A stretch of 38,852 nt of DNA from an uncultured bacterium (GCA_937942165.1 CALDFW010000191.1:1-38852), one strand, 5' to 3'. Counted from the stretch's first letter, positions 8,157-16,498 are shown. Translations and numbers: made by a program. The notes: generated by a model from the sequence alone, not told the origin.

Positions 8157-9494
8157 CTAGTTGCTCCACGAATGGTAGAGGTTAATCGCCGTGAAGCTGA
8201 TAATCGCCCAAATGGTCAGGAGTAGTCCCAGCTCGAGCACGAGCCCCATGCGGCGCCCTGGTGCCTCGCGCATCGCCAGATGTAGAACGCCGTAGGCCAG
8301 CGGAATAAGCAGCAGGTTGTTGGCATTCTGTCCAAGCAGCAGCAGGAAATACGGGTCTGACCAGAAGAGGATAACCGAAAGCCAGAAAGCGGGGAACGCC
8401 GTCTGTAAAGTACGCGACCAGCGTTTGCGACCCTCTTCATTCTGAGCAGATCCGACGCCGAGTAGGTTGAGAAAGTCGGCCCCGATCCGGCCCGAACTAG
8501 CGGCAAACACCAGCAGGGTCGAGAGCAGCGTACAAAAGGCGCCCACCATAAAGATGCCCTTGGCCGTTGGTCCCAGCGTTTCGGTAAAGATGAGCGAAAC
8601 CTGATCGACTACGTCAATGCCCTTGGGAACGACCTGCAGAGTCGATAGCACCGAAGCGCCGAGCAGGTAGTACGCGCAGGTGATGACGAGCGCGATTGCA
8701 GTACACACTCCAGCGTCCATAGCTAGCACGCGCATCCAACCCCGGTAGCGTTCCTTCCATTCGGGCGAGCCGTCATCGGGGCCAATAAAGCGCGGATAGC
8801 CCTTTTCGCGCACCCAGTAGGGATACATAAACAGCTCCACCGCCGTAGCACCTACCGACCCCATCAAGGCCATGGCGACAAAAGCGCCCTGAGGCGGCAT
8901 GTGGAACGTGAAGCCAGCCGCCAGATCACTGGACGAAAACGCGTAGGTCGTACCCTGTAAAAAGAGCAGCGAGCCTATGACGACCAAACTAAACAGCGCG
9001 ACTAGGACCGTTACCATCTTCTCTAGGTCTTGGTAGATTCCGCGCCACAGCAACACGACCACTAGGACAAAAACCACCACGCACCACGCTTTATACGGCG
9101 CGAACGGTGCTACAGAGGCGAGTAGACCACCCACCGAGCCGAGAATGCCGATTAAGGATAGGAAGACCGACGCGTAGCCGATCAAACACAGCCAGGCCGC
9201 CCACGACGCATTGCCAAAACGCAGGCCCGGCACGCGGTCGAGCGAGGTGATGGTCGTGTCGTTGTAGAGCAAACACTGACGGCCCAGCTCTAGCTGAATA
9301 AAGTACTTGATCACGCTGGCAAAGATCACGCCCCACAAAAAGACGAAGCCCACATCAGCGCCCATGCGCGTAGTCACTAGCAGTTCCCCCGAACCCACAA
9401 CGGAACCGGAAACCACGACGCCGGGACCTATATTGCGAAGCAAGCCGCCTATTCCTTTAGGTGCGGGCCGAACGTCATTCGCTACATCTGTCAT
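8157..9494 (-). CDS. Nramp-related membrane transporter lacking the canonical metal motif
   Basis: Polytopic inner-membrane protein of 445 aa with about 11 hydrophobic segments, LeuT-fold and Nramp-family-like. The N-terminal GPGVVVSGSVVGSGEL segment (residues 23-38) corresponds to Nramp helix 1, where true Mn/Fe transporters carry DPGN; here the position reads GSGEL. Helix 6 (residues about 206-226) has MALMGSVGATAVELF and no MPH metal motif. The fold assignment comes from overall pattern; the substrate is probably not a classical Nramp transition metal and is unknown. ATG at 9494 follows GGAGGGAG. It is transcribed toward the PHP gene and diverges from the lectin-fold gene. It could import an acid substrate used by the neighbouring run, but that is speculative. 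Confidence 0.75.
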   Translation of the reverse strand: MTDVANDVRPAPKGIGGLLRNIGPGVVVSGSVVGSGELLVTTRMGADVGFVFLWGVIFASVIKYFIQLELGRQCLLYNDTTITSLDRVPGLRFGNASWAAWLCLIGYASVFLSLIGILGSVGGLLASVAPFAPYKAWCVVVFVLVVVLLWRGIYQDLEKMVTVLVALFSLVVIGSLLFLQGTTYAFSSSDLAAGFTFHMPPQGAFVAMALMGSVGATAVELFMYPYWVREKGYPRFIGPDDGSPEWKERYRGWMRVLAMDAGVCTAIALVITCAYYLLGASVLSTLQVVPKGIDVVDQVSLIFTETLGPTAKGIFMVGAFCTLLSTLLVFAASSGRIGADFLNLLGVGSAQNEEGRKRWSRTLQTAFPAFWLSVILFWSDPYFLLLLGQNANNLLLIPLAYGVLHLAMREAPGRRMGLVLELGLLLTIWAIISFTAINLYHSWSN

Positions 9495-9539
9495 CTTTAG
9501 CTATCTCCCTCCACTTGTCCATACGCGCAAAAGAGGCGC

Positions 9540-9574
9540 AGTGGCAAAACTCCGTCAATATACAAAATGCCACT
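9540..9574. repeat. Inverted repeat AGTGGCA / TGCCACT
   Basis: A perfect 7-bp inverted repeat (9540-9546 and 9568-9574) with a 21-base A/T-richer spacer lies about 46 bases upstream of the Nramp-like start, in the divergent intergenic region. Symmetry and position would suit an operator or a leader hairpin, but chance is not excluded. Confidence 0.3.
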
Positions 9575-9604
9575 GACCGGACAAAGCGAACACCGAAGCC
9601 CGTG

Positions 9605-9632
9605 TTGACGGCGAGCCGATACCCACTAGATT
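9605..9632 (+). promoter_or_regulatory. Possible sigma-70-like promoter for the lectin-fold gene
   Basis: TTGACG (9605-9610) and TAGATT (9627-9632) are separated by 16 bases and lie 88 bases before the ATG at 9721. The match to the consensus is 5/6 and 4/6. Pattern only; no experimental support. Confidence 0.28.
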
Positions 9633-9720
9633 TGCCACGGCTCTCAACGCCTTCTTGCAATCTGCTTTCAATGGAGCGGAACGCACACGCCCACAGAACC
9701 CTCTACCTAGGAGCCCCATT

Positions 9721-10275
9721 ATGAGCGAACAAATAATTTACAGCGACGCGTTCGACGCGCTGGATACCGACTGGCGCTGGCTGCGCGAAAACCCAGACCA
9801 CTGGCGACTAGTCGACGGCGGGTTAGAGATACGCGTCGAACCCGGCCTAGCCGACACGGTCATCAACGCCTTGCTGCGCGGCGCGCCCGACCGCAGCGCG
9901 GGCACCTACTGCATCGAAGTAACGGTTTCAAACCTGAACGCGCCTATCCAGCAGTACGAGCAGGTGGGCATCACCTGGTACTCGGGCGATAAGCCCGTAT
10001 TCAAACTCGTAAAGGAGCTGATTGACGGCGATCTCTATATCATACCCGGCAAGTGCCCCGTAGCCGACGAACCCATCCGTCTGCGCCTAACGGTGGGCTC
10101 TGCGGAGTGGAAAGCCGAATATCGAACCGCAGGCGCGGACGCCTTTACCACCGCTGCCGAGGGCGAACTCCCCGCACCCGAGAATGACTGCGTAAGCCTG
10201 CAGTGCTACAATGGACCGGCAGACGCCGAACACTGGGTGCGCTTTGACCACTTCGTCATCACCCGTTTAGACTGA
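9721..10275 (+). CDS. Concanavalin-A-like lectin/glucanase-fold protein (DUF1349-like)
   Basis: A 184-aa protein without a signal peptide. It reads as one beta-sandwich domain: YSDAFDALDTDWRWLRENPDHWRL at the start, an alternating hydrophobic strand pattern, and the EQVGITWYSGD, KLVKE and WVRFDHFVIT elements seen in DUF1349 and in the accessory domain of GH43 enzymes. Those domains bind or shape glycan ligands; no catalytic residues are evident. I use ATG at 9721 with AGGAG eight bases upstream rather than the ATG at 9655, which lacks a ribosome site. Neighbours diverge (Nramp-like) or follow after 160 bases (TPR-like), so it may be monocistronic. Role unknown, perhaps glycan sensing or binding. 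Confidence 0.7.
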   Translation: MSEQIIYSDAFDALDTDWRWLRENPDHWRLVDGGLEIRVEPGLADTVINALLRGAPDRSAGTYCIEVTVSNLNAPIQQYEQVGITWYSGDKPVFKLVKELIDGDLYIIPGKCPVADEPIRLRLTVGSAEWKAEYRTAGADAFTTAAEGELPAPENDCVSLQCYNGPADAEHWVRFDHFVITRLD

Positions 10276-10435
10276 GCAAACCAAATCACGGCTAGGGCTA
10301 CCGGACGGTTTAAACAGCGCGTATGGCGGCGCAGATCGCATCATTGAGTGGAACTTCTGCTCTGCTGGGCCATCTCATGCTAGGCGCCTAGAGCGCGTCT
10401 ACCCACCCGCTACTGTCACCACGAGAGTTCTGCGT

Positions 10436-11281
10436 ATGCGCATCGTACTACTCATTCTACTCCTCGCTTCGAGTTCGGCTCAGGCCGCATCGCTAGCCCG
10501 GGCCGACAGCCTCTATGCGCTGCGCTCAGAGGGCGCCGAAGGGGACCGCGCCCTGCGAGCACCCATCGCCGCGGCGATTGCCACCTACGAAGAAGCCGCC
10601 GCCGAACAGCCTCAATCCATCGAGATCAAATGGAAGCTGCTGCGCGCGCTTTTTTTTGAGGGACAGTACACCGGCTATAGCCGCACAGAGCGCCAGGCGT
10701 GGTATGCCGAGGCCGTCGACCGCGCTGAAGAAAACCTGGCAGAAGCGGCCGAGTTGTGCGGTGGCAGCAAAACGTGGGAACGCGGCCGTCGCGCACAGGT
10801 GGCCCGCCACTGCGATCCAGACGATGCGGCTCAGCTGTACCTGTGGAGCGCCGTTGCATGGGCGCAGTGGGGACGCGCCAGCGGCCCGATCGACGCCGTG
10901 CGACGCGGCATGGCCGCCAAGCTAAACGACTACGCCCAGCGCGTAATCGAACTCGACCCCCACTGCGAACAGGGCGGCGGACAGCGCCTGCTGGCCAGCC
11001 TGCACGCCCGGCTTCCCAAAGTTCCTCTCATAACCAGCTTCGTGCGGCGCGAGCAGGCGATCCCGCTGGCTACCGCAGCACTGGAAATTGATGCCAACCA
11101 CCCGGGCAATCGCTACATATATGCCACCGTTCTACTCAGAGTAGATCCCGAGCGGCACGCCGAGGCAGAAGCCGTGCTGCGCGCGCTGGCGGAGGAAGAG
11201 GCAAGCGGTCCCTGGCGCGTCGAATGGCACAACCTATCTCGGCGCGCACAGCGCTGGCTCGATGGAGACTACGGACCTTAA
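10436..11281 (+). CDS. Exported TPR-like protein (TatT-like helical repeat)
   Basis: A 281-aa protein with a clear signal peptide (MRIVLLILLLASSSAQAA, cleavage near residue 18) and then almost entirely alpha-helical sequence. Helix pairs such as AIATYEEAAAEQPQSIEIKW, YAQRVIELDPHCEQGGG and ATAALEIDANHPGNRYIYA are tetratricopeptide-like, and the overall order with a GGG-containing middle resembles TatT-type periplasmic TPR proteins associated with TRAP transporters. No TRAP transporter gene is present, so a binding or scaffold role in the periplasm is as far as I go. GAGAG precedes the ATG by about eight bases. A terminator-like hairpin follows the stop. Confidence 0.62.
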   Translation: MRIVLLILLLASSSAQAASLARADSLYALRSEGAEGDRALRAPIAAAIATYEEAAAEQPQSIEIKWKLLRALFFEGQYTGYSRTERQAWYAEAVDRAEENLAEAAELCGGSKTWERGRRAQVARHCDPDDAAQLYLWSAVAWAQWGRASGPIDAVRRGMAAKLNDYAQRVIELDPHCEQGGGQRLLASLHARLPKVPLITSFVRREQAIPLATAALEIDANHPGNRYIYATVLLRVDPERHAEAEAVLRALAEEEASGPWRVEWHNLSRRAQRWLDGDYGP

Positions 11282-11282
11282 C

Positions 11283-11315
11283 AGGCGCGATCACATAAAT
11301 CGCGCGCGCCTATTT
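11283..11315 (+). terminator. Terminator-like hairpin after the TPR-like gene
   Basis: Left arm AGGCGCG (11283-11289) can pair with CGCGCCT (11305-11311), or GCGCGAT with ATCGCGC inside it; the sequence then runs ATTTT. It sits directly after the stop at 11281. The U-tract is short, so this is a modest candidate for an intrinsic terminator. Confidence 0.35.
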
Positions 11316-11385
11316 TACAGCACTCGACTTTTCTTTATCTTAGCCCGCCAACCAAACAACCACAGGAAAACAGGGGACGCATCCC

Positions 11386-12618
11386 ATGGCCGATCGCTTG
11401 AAAATCGCCGCCATTACCACCATCTACCACAAGTACTCGCACACTCAGCACATCGTCGATCGCTTTTTGGAAGGCTACGGCTGGAACGGCCAACACCACC
11501 GACCGGAAATGGACGTCGTGTCATTATATGTCGACCAGGTCGAGCCGCGCCCCAAAGAAGGAGCCGACGAAAATTCGAGTCGCTACGACCTAAGCGAGGA
11601 GCGCGCCGAGCGCTTTCCGCAGATGAAAATCTACCCAACCGTAGCTGACGCGCTGACGTTGGGCACCGGCGATCTACAGGTCGACGGCGTGCTGCTGGTT
11701 GCCGAGCACGGCTCCTATCGCCGCAACGAAAAGGGACAGCACCTCTACCCGCGCTACGAACTCTTTAAGCAGATCGTTTCTGTCTATCGGACGACCGGCA
11801 AGACGGCGCCCGTATTTAACGACAAGCACCTGTCTTGGAACTGGGACTGGTGCCAAGAGATGTACGACCTGTCCAAAGAACTCGACTTCGCCTTTATGGC
11901 CGGGTCATCGCTGCCCGTCACCTGGCGAACCCCTTCTATCGAAATGCCGCTGGGGGCCGAAGTTGAGGAGGCCGTCTGCGTGTGCTATGGCGGAGTCGAC
12001 AGCTACGACTACCACGGTCTAGAAACCACACAGTGCATGATCGAGCGCCGCAAGGGCGGCGAGTCGGGCGTCAAGTGGCTGCAAGCCTATAGGGGTGAGA
12101 AGTTCTGGCAGGCCCTCAGCGACGGCGTCTGGTCGCGCGAGCTCATGGAAGCCGGCCTCAGTCGCAGCCACACCCTTAGCCAGGCACGCCCCGGCTTTAA
12201 CGACGTCTTTCCCACCGTGGACGAAATGAAGCAGCTGTGCAAAGACCCCGTCGCCTACGTATACGAGCACGTCGACGGACTGCAGTCGACCATGCTGATG
12301 ATGAGCGGCTTGGTAGAGGATTTCAACTTCGCCGCACGCATCAAGGGACAGGACGAGCCCCTCTCGACGCAGATGTATTTGCCGATGCCGGCGGCACGCA
12401 CAACGCTGGCCAACTTTTTCTCACCGCTGGTCAACAACGTCGAGCAAATGTTTCTAACCGGCCAACCAACCTATCCCGTCGAGCGCACGCTGATGACGTC
12501 TGGGCTGGTTATTGCCGGCGTCGACAGCCTGCACGAAGACCAGGTTAAGATCGAAACGCCTCACTTAGAGAGCGTGCAGTATCAGCCAACGGAAGAATCC
12601 ACGTTCTGGAGAACGTGA
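11386..12618 (+). CDS. Unrecognised protein, first of a tandem paralogue pair
   Basis: I do not recognise this 410-aa family. It has no signal peptide. The start (KIAAITTIYHKYSHTQHIVDRF) and the next 100 residues read like a Rossmann-type beta-alpha fold (MDVVSLYVDQ, DGVLLVAEHG). Motifs shared with the next gene include EHG (His108), the LYPRYELFK segment, NDKHLS (His148), AGSSLPVTWR (from Ala172), DYHGLE (His210) and MIERRKGGE (from Met218). Conserved His/Glu/Asp clusters suggest a metal or sugar-phosphate site, which is inference. Over an ungapped 86-residue block (residues 145-230) I count 53 identities to the neighbour. ATG at 11386 follows AGGGGACG. An EamA exporter lies after the pair. 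Confidence 0.8.
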   Translation: MADRLKIAAITTIYHKYSHTQHIVDRFLEGYGWNGQHHRPEMDVVSLYVDQVEPRPKEGADENSSRYDLSEERAERFPQMKIYPTVADALTLGTGDLQVDGVLLVAEHGSYRRNEKGQHLYPRYELFKQIVSVYRTTGKTAPVFNDKHLSWNWDWCQEMYDLSKELDFAFMAGSSLPVTWRTPSIEMPLGAEVEEAVCVCYGGVDSYDYHGLETTQCMIERRKGGESGVKWLQAYRGEKFWQALSDGVWSRELMEAGLSRSHTLSQARPGFNDVFPTVDEMKQLCKDPVAYVYEHVDGLQSTMLMMSGLVEDFNFAARIKGQDEPLSTQMYLPMPAARTTLANFFSPLVNNVEQMFLTGQPTYPVERTLMTSGLVIAGVDSLHEDQVKIETPHLESVQYQPTEESTFWRT

Positions 12619-12700
12619 ACATGCGCCTAGGAGCGCACGCACCGAGACGAGATAATAACGCCGAACCGCACAACGCCCATTGCACCGGAGCAACCCAACT

Positions 12701-13876
12701 ATGAGCCGCAAGCGCATCGCTGTCGTCGCCACAATCTATCGCTACCTTTCCCACGCCCAGCACTTTGCCGATCGCTTTATGGTCGGTTATCCCTACGGCG
12801 GCAAATGGCACCATCCCGATATGGATGTGGTCTCTCTGTACGTCGACCAAAAGCCGGAGGGCGACCAAAGCGCCGACCGCGCCCGCGAATTCGGCTTCGA
12901 CGTCTATCCAACCATCGCCGAGGCGCTGCGCTGCGGCACCGACAAGCTATCCGTCGATGCCGTGCTAATTATCGGCGAGCACGGCGAATATCCGAACAAC
13001 GACAAAGGCCAAAAGCTCTATCCGCGCTACGATTTTTTCAAAGAGTGTGTTCAGGTCTTTGAAGAAGACGGCCGCGCGGTGCCCATTTACAACGACAAGC
13101 ACCTCTCCTACAGCTTCGACAAAGCCAAGGAGATGGTCGACGATGGCCACCGCCTCGACTTCCCCATTTTGGCCGGTTCGTCCCTGCCCGTGACCTGGCG
13201 CCTGCCCGACGTCGAGTTGGAGAAAGGCTGTGAAGTGAGTGAGGCTCTGATGGTCGGCTGCGGCGGCTCCGATCCAATGGACTACCACGCGCTCGAAGCC
13301 ATGCAGTGCATGATCGAGCGCCGCAAAGGGGGTGAGACAGGCGTTAAGCAGGTGCAGATGATCGAGGGAGACGATGTGTGGAAAGCGCTCGATGAGGGCC
13401 GCTTCTCGCGCCGCCTGCTCGAAGCAGCGCTCTCGCGCAGTGACACGCCCTGCGGCAAGACGGACGAAGACGGACGCACGCAGGACCTGCTGGGCAACGG
13501 CGAATTGCCCGTGCTCGTCGAGAAACCGGCCGCCTACTTTATCGAGCACAACGACGGTCTCAAGACCACGCTGCTAATGCTCAATGGAGCGATCAAAGAC
13601 TTTTGCTTTGCGTGCGAGGCCGACGGCGAAGTCGTATCTACGCAGTTCTTTCTCTCACCGACGCCCAACGTCACCTACTCGGCCTGTCTGGTCGCCAAAA
13701 TTGAAGAGATGATCGAAACGGGTGCGGCGCCCTTTCCAGCCGAGCGCACCCTTATTGTCAGCGGTGCACTAGAGAGCTGCCTAACCTCAAAGGTAGAGGA
13801 TCACAAAACGCTGGAGACTCCGCATCTAAGCGTGGTCTACGAGGCGCCGGACGAGTCGCAACACGCGCGCTTTTAA
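12701..13876 (+). CDS. Unrecognised protein, second of a tandem paralogue pair
   Basis: A 391-aa paralogue of the preceding gene with the same layout: KRIAVVATIYRYLSHAQHFADRF at the start, EHG (His94), LYPRYDFFK, NDKHLS (His134), AGSSLPVTWR, DYHALE and MIERRKGGE. Divergence is highest in the C-terminal third. I chose ATG at 12701 (GGAG eleven bases upstream) over the ATG at 12680, since the paralogue also begins a few residues before its first beta strand. Two copies side by side point to local duplication followed by specialisation, perhaps as a heteromer or for different substrates. No function is claimed. The exporter gene begins five bases after its stop, suggesting transcriptional or translational coupling. 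Confidence 0.8.
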   Translation: MSRKRIAVVATIYRYLSHAQHFADRFMVGYPYGGKWHHPDMDVVSLYVDQKPEGDQSADRAREFGFDVYPTIAEALRCGTDKLSVDAVLIIGEHGEYPNNDKGQKLYPRYDFFKECVQVFEEDGRAVPIYNDKHLSYSFDKAKEMVDDGHRLDFPILAGSSLPVTWRLPDVELEKGCEVSEALMVGCGGSDPMDYHALEAMQCMIERRKGGETGVKQVQMIEGDDVWKALDEGRFSRRLLEAALSRSDTPCGKTDEDGRTQDLLGNGELPVLVEKPAAYFIEHNDGLKTTLLMLNGAIKDFCFACEADGEVVSTQFFLSPTPNVTYSACLVAKIEEMIETGAAPFPAERTLIVSGALESCLTSKVEDHKTLETPHLSVVYEAPDESQHARF

Positions 13877-13881
13877 ATGCG

Positions 13882-14760
13882 TTGAACCTATCGCTGGCCG
13901 AATGGGCCGCCCTCTCCTGTGCGCTGATTTGGGCAACCAACGGCCTGCTGCTGCGCACCCAGTCCGAACACGTTACGCCCGGTGCCATGAACGCCATCCG
14001 CTGCGCCGTGGCGGGCGCGGCGTTTTGGCTGGCCCTTCCCTTTGACAGCATTCCTCTTGTCGGCCTGCTAGAGGTAACGGCCGCCGAGTGGATCATGATG
14101 CTGGCCGCGCTCAGCCTAGGTGTGGCTCTGGGCGACACGCTTTACCTAATTGCCATGAAAGAGATCGGCGTCTCGCGCACGCTGGCGCTGACGGGCACCT
14201 TCCCACTGACAACACTGTTCTGGCAGACCCTCCTACTCGATGCCCCCTTTAATCCGACCCTGCTATTGGGCAGCGCGCTCGTCGTGGGCGGACTGTTCTT
14301 CCTATCGCGCAGCGACGCGGCAGGCGAACGACCCGTGCGCCTGCAGTGGGGCATCGCCCTATCGCTTATCGCCGCTCTGTGCTGGGGCTTTTCTGCCACG
14401 TTACTCAAACCGGCCACCGTACACATGAGCGCGATTCAGACCAACGCCATTCGCATGCCGCTGATCGCGCTCCTGCTATTTGTAGTGCGCGTCCTGCCCA
14501 GCGGCAACGAGCGCCTGCGCGGCATCCGCGTCCGCAGTTTACTCATTGTCGGTGCAACGGGCCTGCTTGGTATGGGCGTGGGCGCCTATCTTTTCATTTA
14601 CGCGATCACACAGGCCAATCCGGCCAAGGTCGTTACGCTAACCTCGAGTTCGCCGCTGTTTGGCATGCTGCTAGCCGCCGTCTTTTTGGGAGAAAAAATC
14701 ACGCCGCAGATCGCCCTGGGCATGGCCTTGTGCATGGGAGGGGTCTACGCCGTGCTATAA
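13882..14760 (+). CDS. EamA/DMT-family transporter
   Basis: A 292-aa inner-membrane protein with ten hydrophobic segments in two EamA repeats (residues about 5-138 and 152-290), typical length for drug/metabolite-superfamily exporters. Characteristic features are LIWATNGLLLR in the first helix, the helix around LYLIAMKEIGVSRTLALTGTFPL and the second-repeat TSSSPLFGMLLAAVFLGEKI. Substrates are usually amino acids or other small metabolites; none can be assigned. The only suitable start is TTG at 13882, five bases after the preceding stop and without a clear ribosome site, so translation may depend on the upstream gene. It converges on the duplicated XRE gene with 18 bases between the stops. 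Confidence 0.85.
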   Translation: MNLSLAEWAALSCALIWATNGLLLRTQSEHVTPGAMNAIRCAVAGAAFWLALPFDSIPLVGLLEVTAAEWIMMLAALSLGVALGDTLYLIAMKEIGVSRTLALTGTFPLTTLFWQTLLLDAPFNPTLLLGSALVVGGLFFLSRSDAAGERPVRLQWGIALSLIAALCWGFSATLLKPATVHMSAIQTNAIRMPLIALLLFVVRVLPSGNERLRGIRVRSLLIVGATGLLGMGVGAYLFIYAITQANPAKVVTLTSSSPLFGMLLAAVFLGEKITPQIALGMALCMGGVYAVL

Positions 14761-14778
14761 CATTCTAAGCAATCGGAT

Positions 14779-16419
14779 CTACGCGCTGAGGTCTACGCCG
14801 TACCACCAAACCTTACGCCGTATCCGCACGCTGGCCCCCTGTGAAATACTCATGAATGTGTTCTTTAGGTAGAGCAAGTCAAAAAAGAGCTGATCGGGTC
14901 GATGCTGTACTGTGCCGCCATCGACTTCCTTCCACTGAGCAATGGTTTCTACAAACACGCAGTCTTCGCCTATCAGCGTAGCAGACAAGACATCGCGGAT
15001 AAAATACGCCCCCTTTGACCAAAGCTCCGTATTGTCTTTGTACTCCAGCGCGTACGGTATGCCGATTAGATCCCTGCCGTGACGCGCTTTATCGTACACG
15101 CGCTGACGCTGGTCCCTATCAGTCTCGGGCGCGCGCGCGTCCCACGCTCCTCCATCTTCTAACTCTACGTTAGAAACTTCCGTATAGTGATGCGTGCAAC
15201 ACAGATAGTCTTTTGTCGCGTATTTACCCAGTCCCTCGACGCCGGACTCAGTTATCTCACCGTATACATCTGCCAACATAGCGTCAACAGCAGGCACTCC
15301 GGTCCAATGGGCTACAAGGGGTTTATCGGAAAGCAGCAGGCTGGGATCATAGTTTAACAACTCCATCGCACGACAGCAGAGGTTCATATTCAGTCGATCT
15401 TGGCCTGCGATGATTCGACCTAAGGTATTGTTGGTGACGCCCAATGCACCGGCTAGGTTTGTTTGGCTCCATCTGCGTTTTTCCATAGCCTGCGCGAGGC
15501 GACTGCCAATCATTTTTGAGTAATCTCGCTTTTCTTGGTAGCCACTCTGTGGGTCTTTCCCCACGTCGCTTGACTCCACGCTGTGCGCGGTTTTATTCCG
15601 TGCATCGTTCAGCTTAAACCACACTTTACGCCGTACGCGCACACTTGCACCTTTTGAAATGCTCATGAACGAGTTCTTCAGGTACAACATTTCTCCGCAG
15701 ACAAACTGACTTTGCAACGCGTCGTCATTGATCGTTCTACGCTGGATATCTACCTGCACAAAAACGCAATCCTCGTCTACCAAGACCGCAGAGGCCACGC
15801 TGCGCTCAAAGCGGGTGCCCATTGATCCGAGGAGGTTTTGTTTTCTCTCTAACTCGAACGGTATACCTAGCAGGCTTCTTCCCTGATGAGCCTTGTCGTA
15901 CACGCGCTGTCGCCGTTTCCTGTCTCCTTGCTCTGCGTCACGGTCCCACGCCCCTCCCTCCTCCAGATCGCAATTGGCGTCCATTATGTAGTGGTGCGAA
16001 CAGCACAAATAGTCTGCCGTCACATACTGGCCCAACCCATCGACGCCGGACTGGCTCGTATCGCTGTACACGTCCGTCAGCATCGCATCAATAGCGGCAA
16101 GACCGGTCCAACTGCCCGCAATGGGTTCTTCGGTGAGGAGCAGGCTCGGATCGTACTCCATTAGCTCCATCGCGCGACAGCAGAGGTTCATATTCAACCT
16201 CTCTTGGCCAGCTATGATACGGCCCAGCGTGTTGTTAGTAACGCCCAGTGCATCGGCTAATCGAGTCTGACTCCATCTACGCGCCCGCATGGCCAGAGAC
16301 AGCCGGTTGCCAATCTGTCTCGAATACCGAACCTCCACCCCCTCGGCGGTTTTACCCCCGCTGCGAGACGTCTCCCTCGCACGGTCTAACTGAGCTTTGC
16401 GCACACTCAAATCGCACAT
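14779..16419 (-). CDS. Internally duplicated XRE-type HTH protein with two copies of an unknown domain
   Basis: A 546-aa protein made of two head-to-tail copies of one unit. Copy 1 spans residues about 31-267 and copy 2 about 299-538, offset by 268-271. Each begins with an XRE/Cro helix-turn-helix (copy 1 residues 36-95; 50 of 60 positions identical in copy 2) and continues with a domain I do not recognise, which carries WTG, SGV[DE]GLG, DYLCC[ST]HHY (Cys139-Cys140/His142-His143; Cys407-Cys408/His410-His411), RQRVYDKA and YLKN[ST]FMSIS. The Cys-Cys-x-His-His motif suggests metal or haem sensing, as inference. DNA binding as a built-in dimer is plausible. AGGAG abuts the ATG with no spacing; TTG three codons in (16410) has a better nine-base spacing. 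Confidence 0.85.
   Translation of the reverse strand: MCDLSVRKAQLDRARETSRSGGKTAEGVEVRYSRQIGNRLSLAMRARRWSQTRLADALGVTNNTLGRIIAGQERLNMNLCCRAMELMEYDPSLLLTEEPIAGSWTGLAAIDAMLTDVYSDTSQSGVDGLGQYVTADYLCCSHHYIMDANCDLEEGGAWDRDAEQGDRKRRQRVYDKAHQGRSLLGIPFELERKQNLLGSMGTRFERSVASAVLVDEDCVFVQVDIQRRTINDDALQSQFVCGEMLYLKNSFMSISKGASVRVRRKVWFKLNDARNKTAHSVESSDVGKDPQSGYQEKRDYSKMIGSRLAQAMEKRRWSQTNLAGALGVTNNTLGRIIAGQDRLNMNLCCRAMELLNYDPSLLLSDKPLVAHWTGVPAVDAMLADVYGEITESGVEGLGKYATKDYLCCTHHYTEVSNVELEDGGAWDARAPETDRDQRQRVYDKARHGRDLIGIPYALEYKDNTELWSKGAYFIRDVLSATLIGEDCVFVETIAQWKEVDGGTVQHRPDQLFFDLLYLKNTFMSISQGASVRIRRKVWWYGVDLSA
14806..15525 (-). repeat. Copy 2 of the intragenic XRE plus unknown-domain duplication
   Basis: Codes for residues 299-538 of the duplicated protein. 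It pairs with the copy at 15619-16329. Nucleotide similarity persists, with a 22-base exact match around the LNMNLCCR coding region (two near-identical blocks close to 15370 and 16170). Confidence 0.8.
15619..16329 (-). repeat. Copy 1 of the intragenic XRE plus unknown-domain duplication
   Basis: Codes for residues 31-267 of the duplicated protein. A linker of about 30 polar residues (268-298) joins it to copy 2. Protein identity is highest in the helix-turn-helix and at the C-terminal YLKN/RRKVW end and lower in the middle. Confidence 0.8.
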
Positions 16420-16469
16420 CTCCTATTAGATCACATGGTACTCGTTAGATTTCTCTATCTCTTCGGGTT

Positions 16470-16498
16470 AACATACAGTCCTGCACAGAAGGATTCAA
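16470..16498 (-). promoter_or_regulatory. Possible promoter for the duplicated XRE gene
   Basis: Read on the minus strand, TTGAAT (16498-16493) and TATGTT (16475-16470) are separated by exactly 17 bases, each 4/6 to the sigma-70 consensus, and the -10 lies about 50 bases before the start. No operator symmetry is obvious nearby. Pattern only. Confidence 0.3.

Noticed and set aside
10380-10391. Palindrome TAGGCGCCTA upstream of the TPR-like gene
   Set aside because: A 10-base palindrome is expected by chance in a GC-rich window of this size and no second copy was seen.
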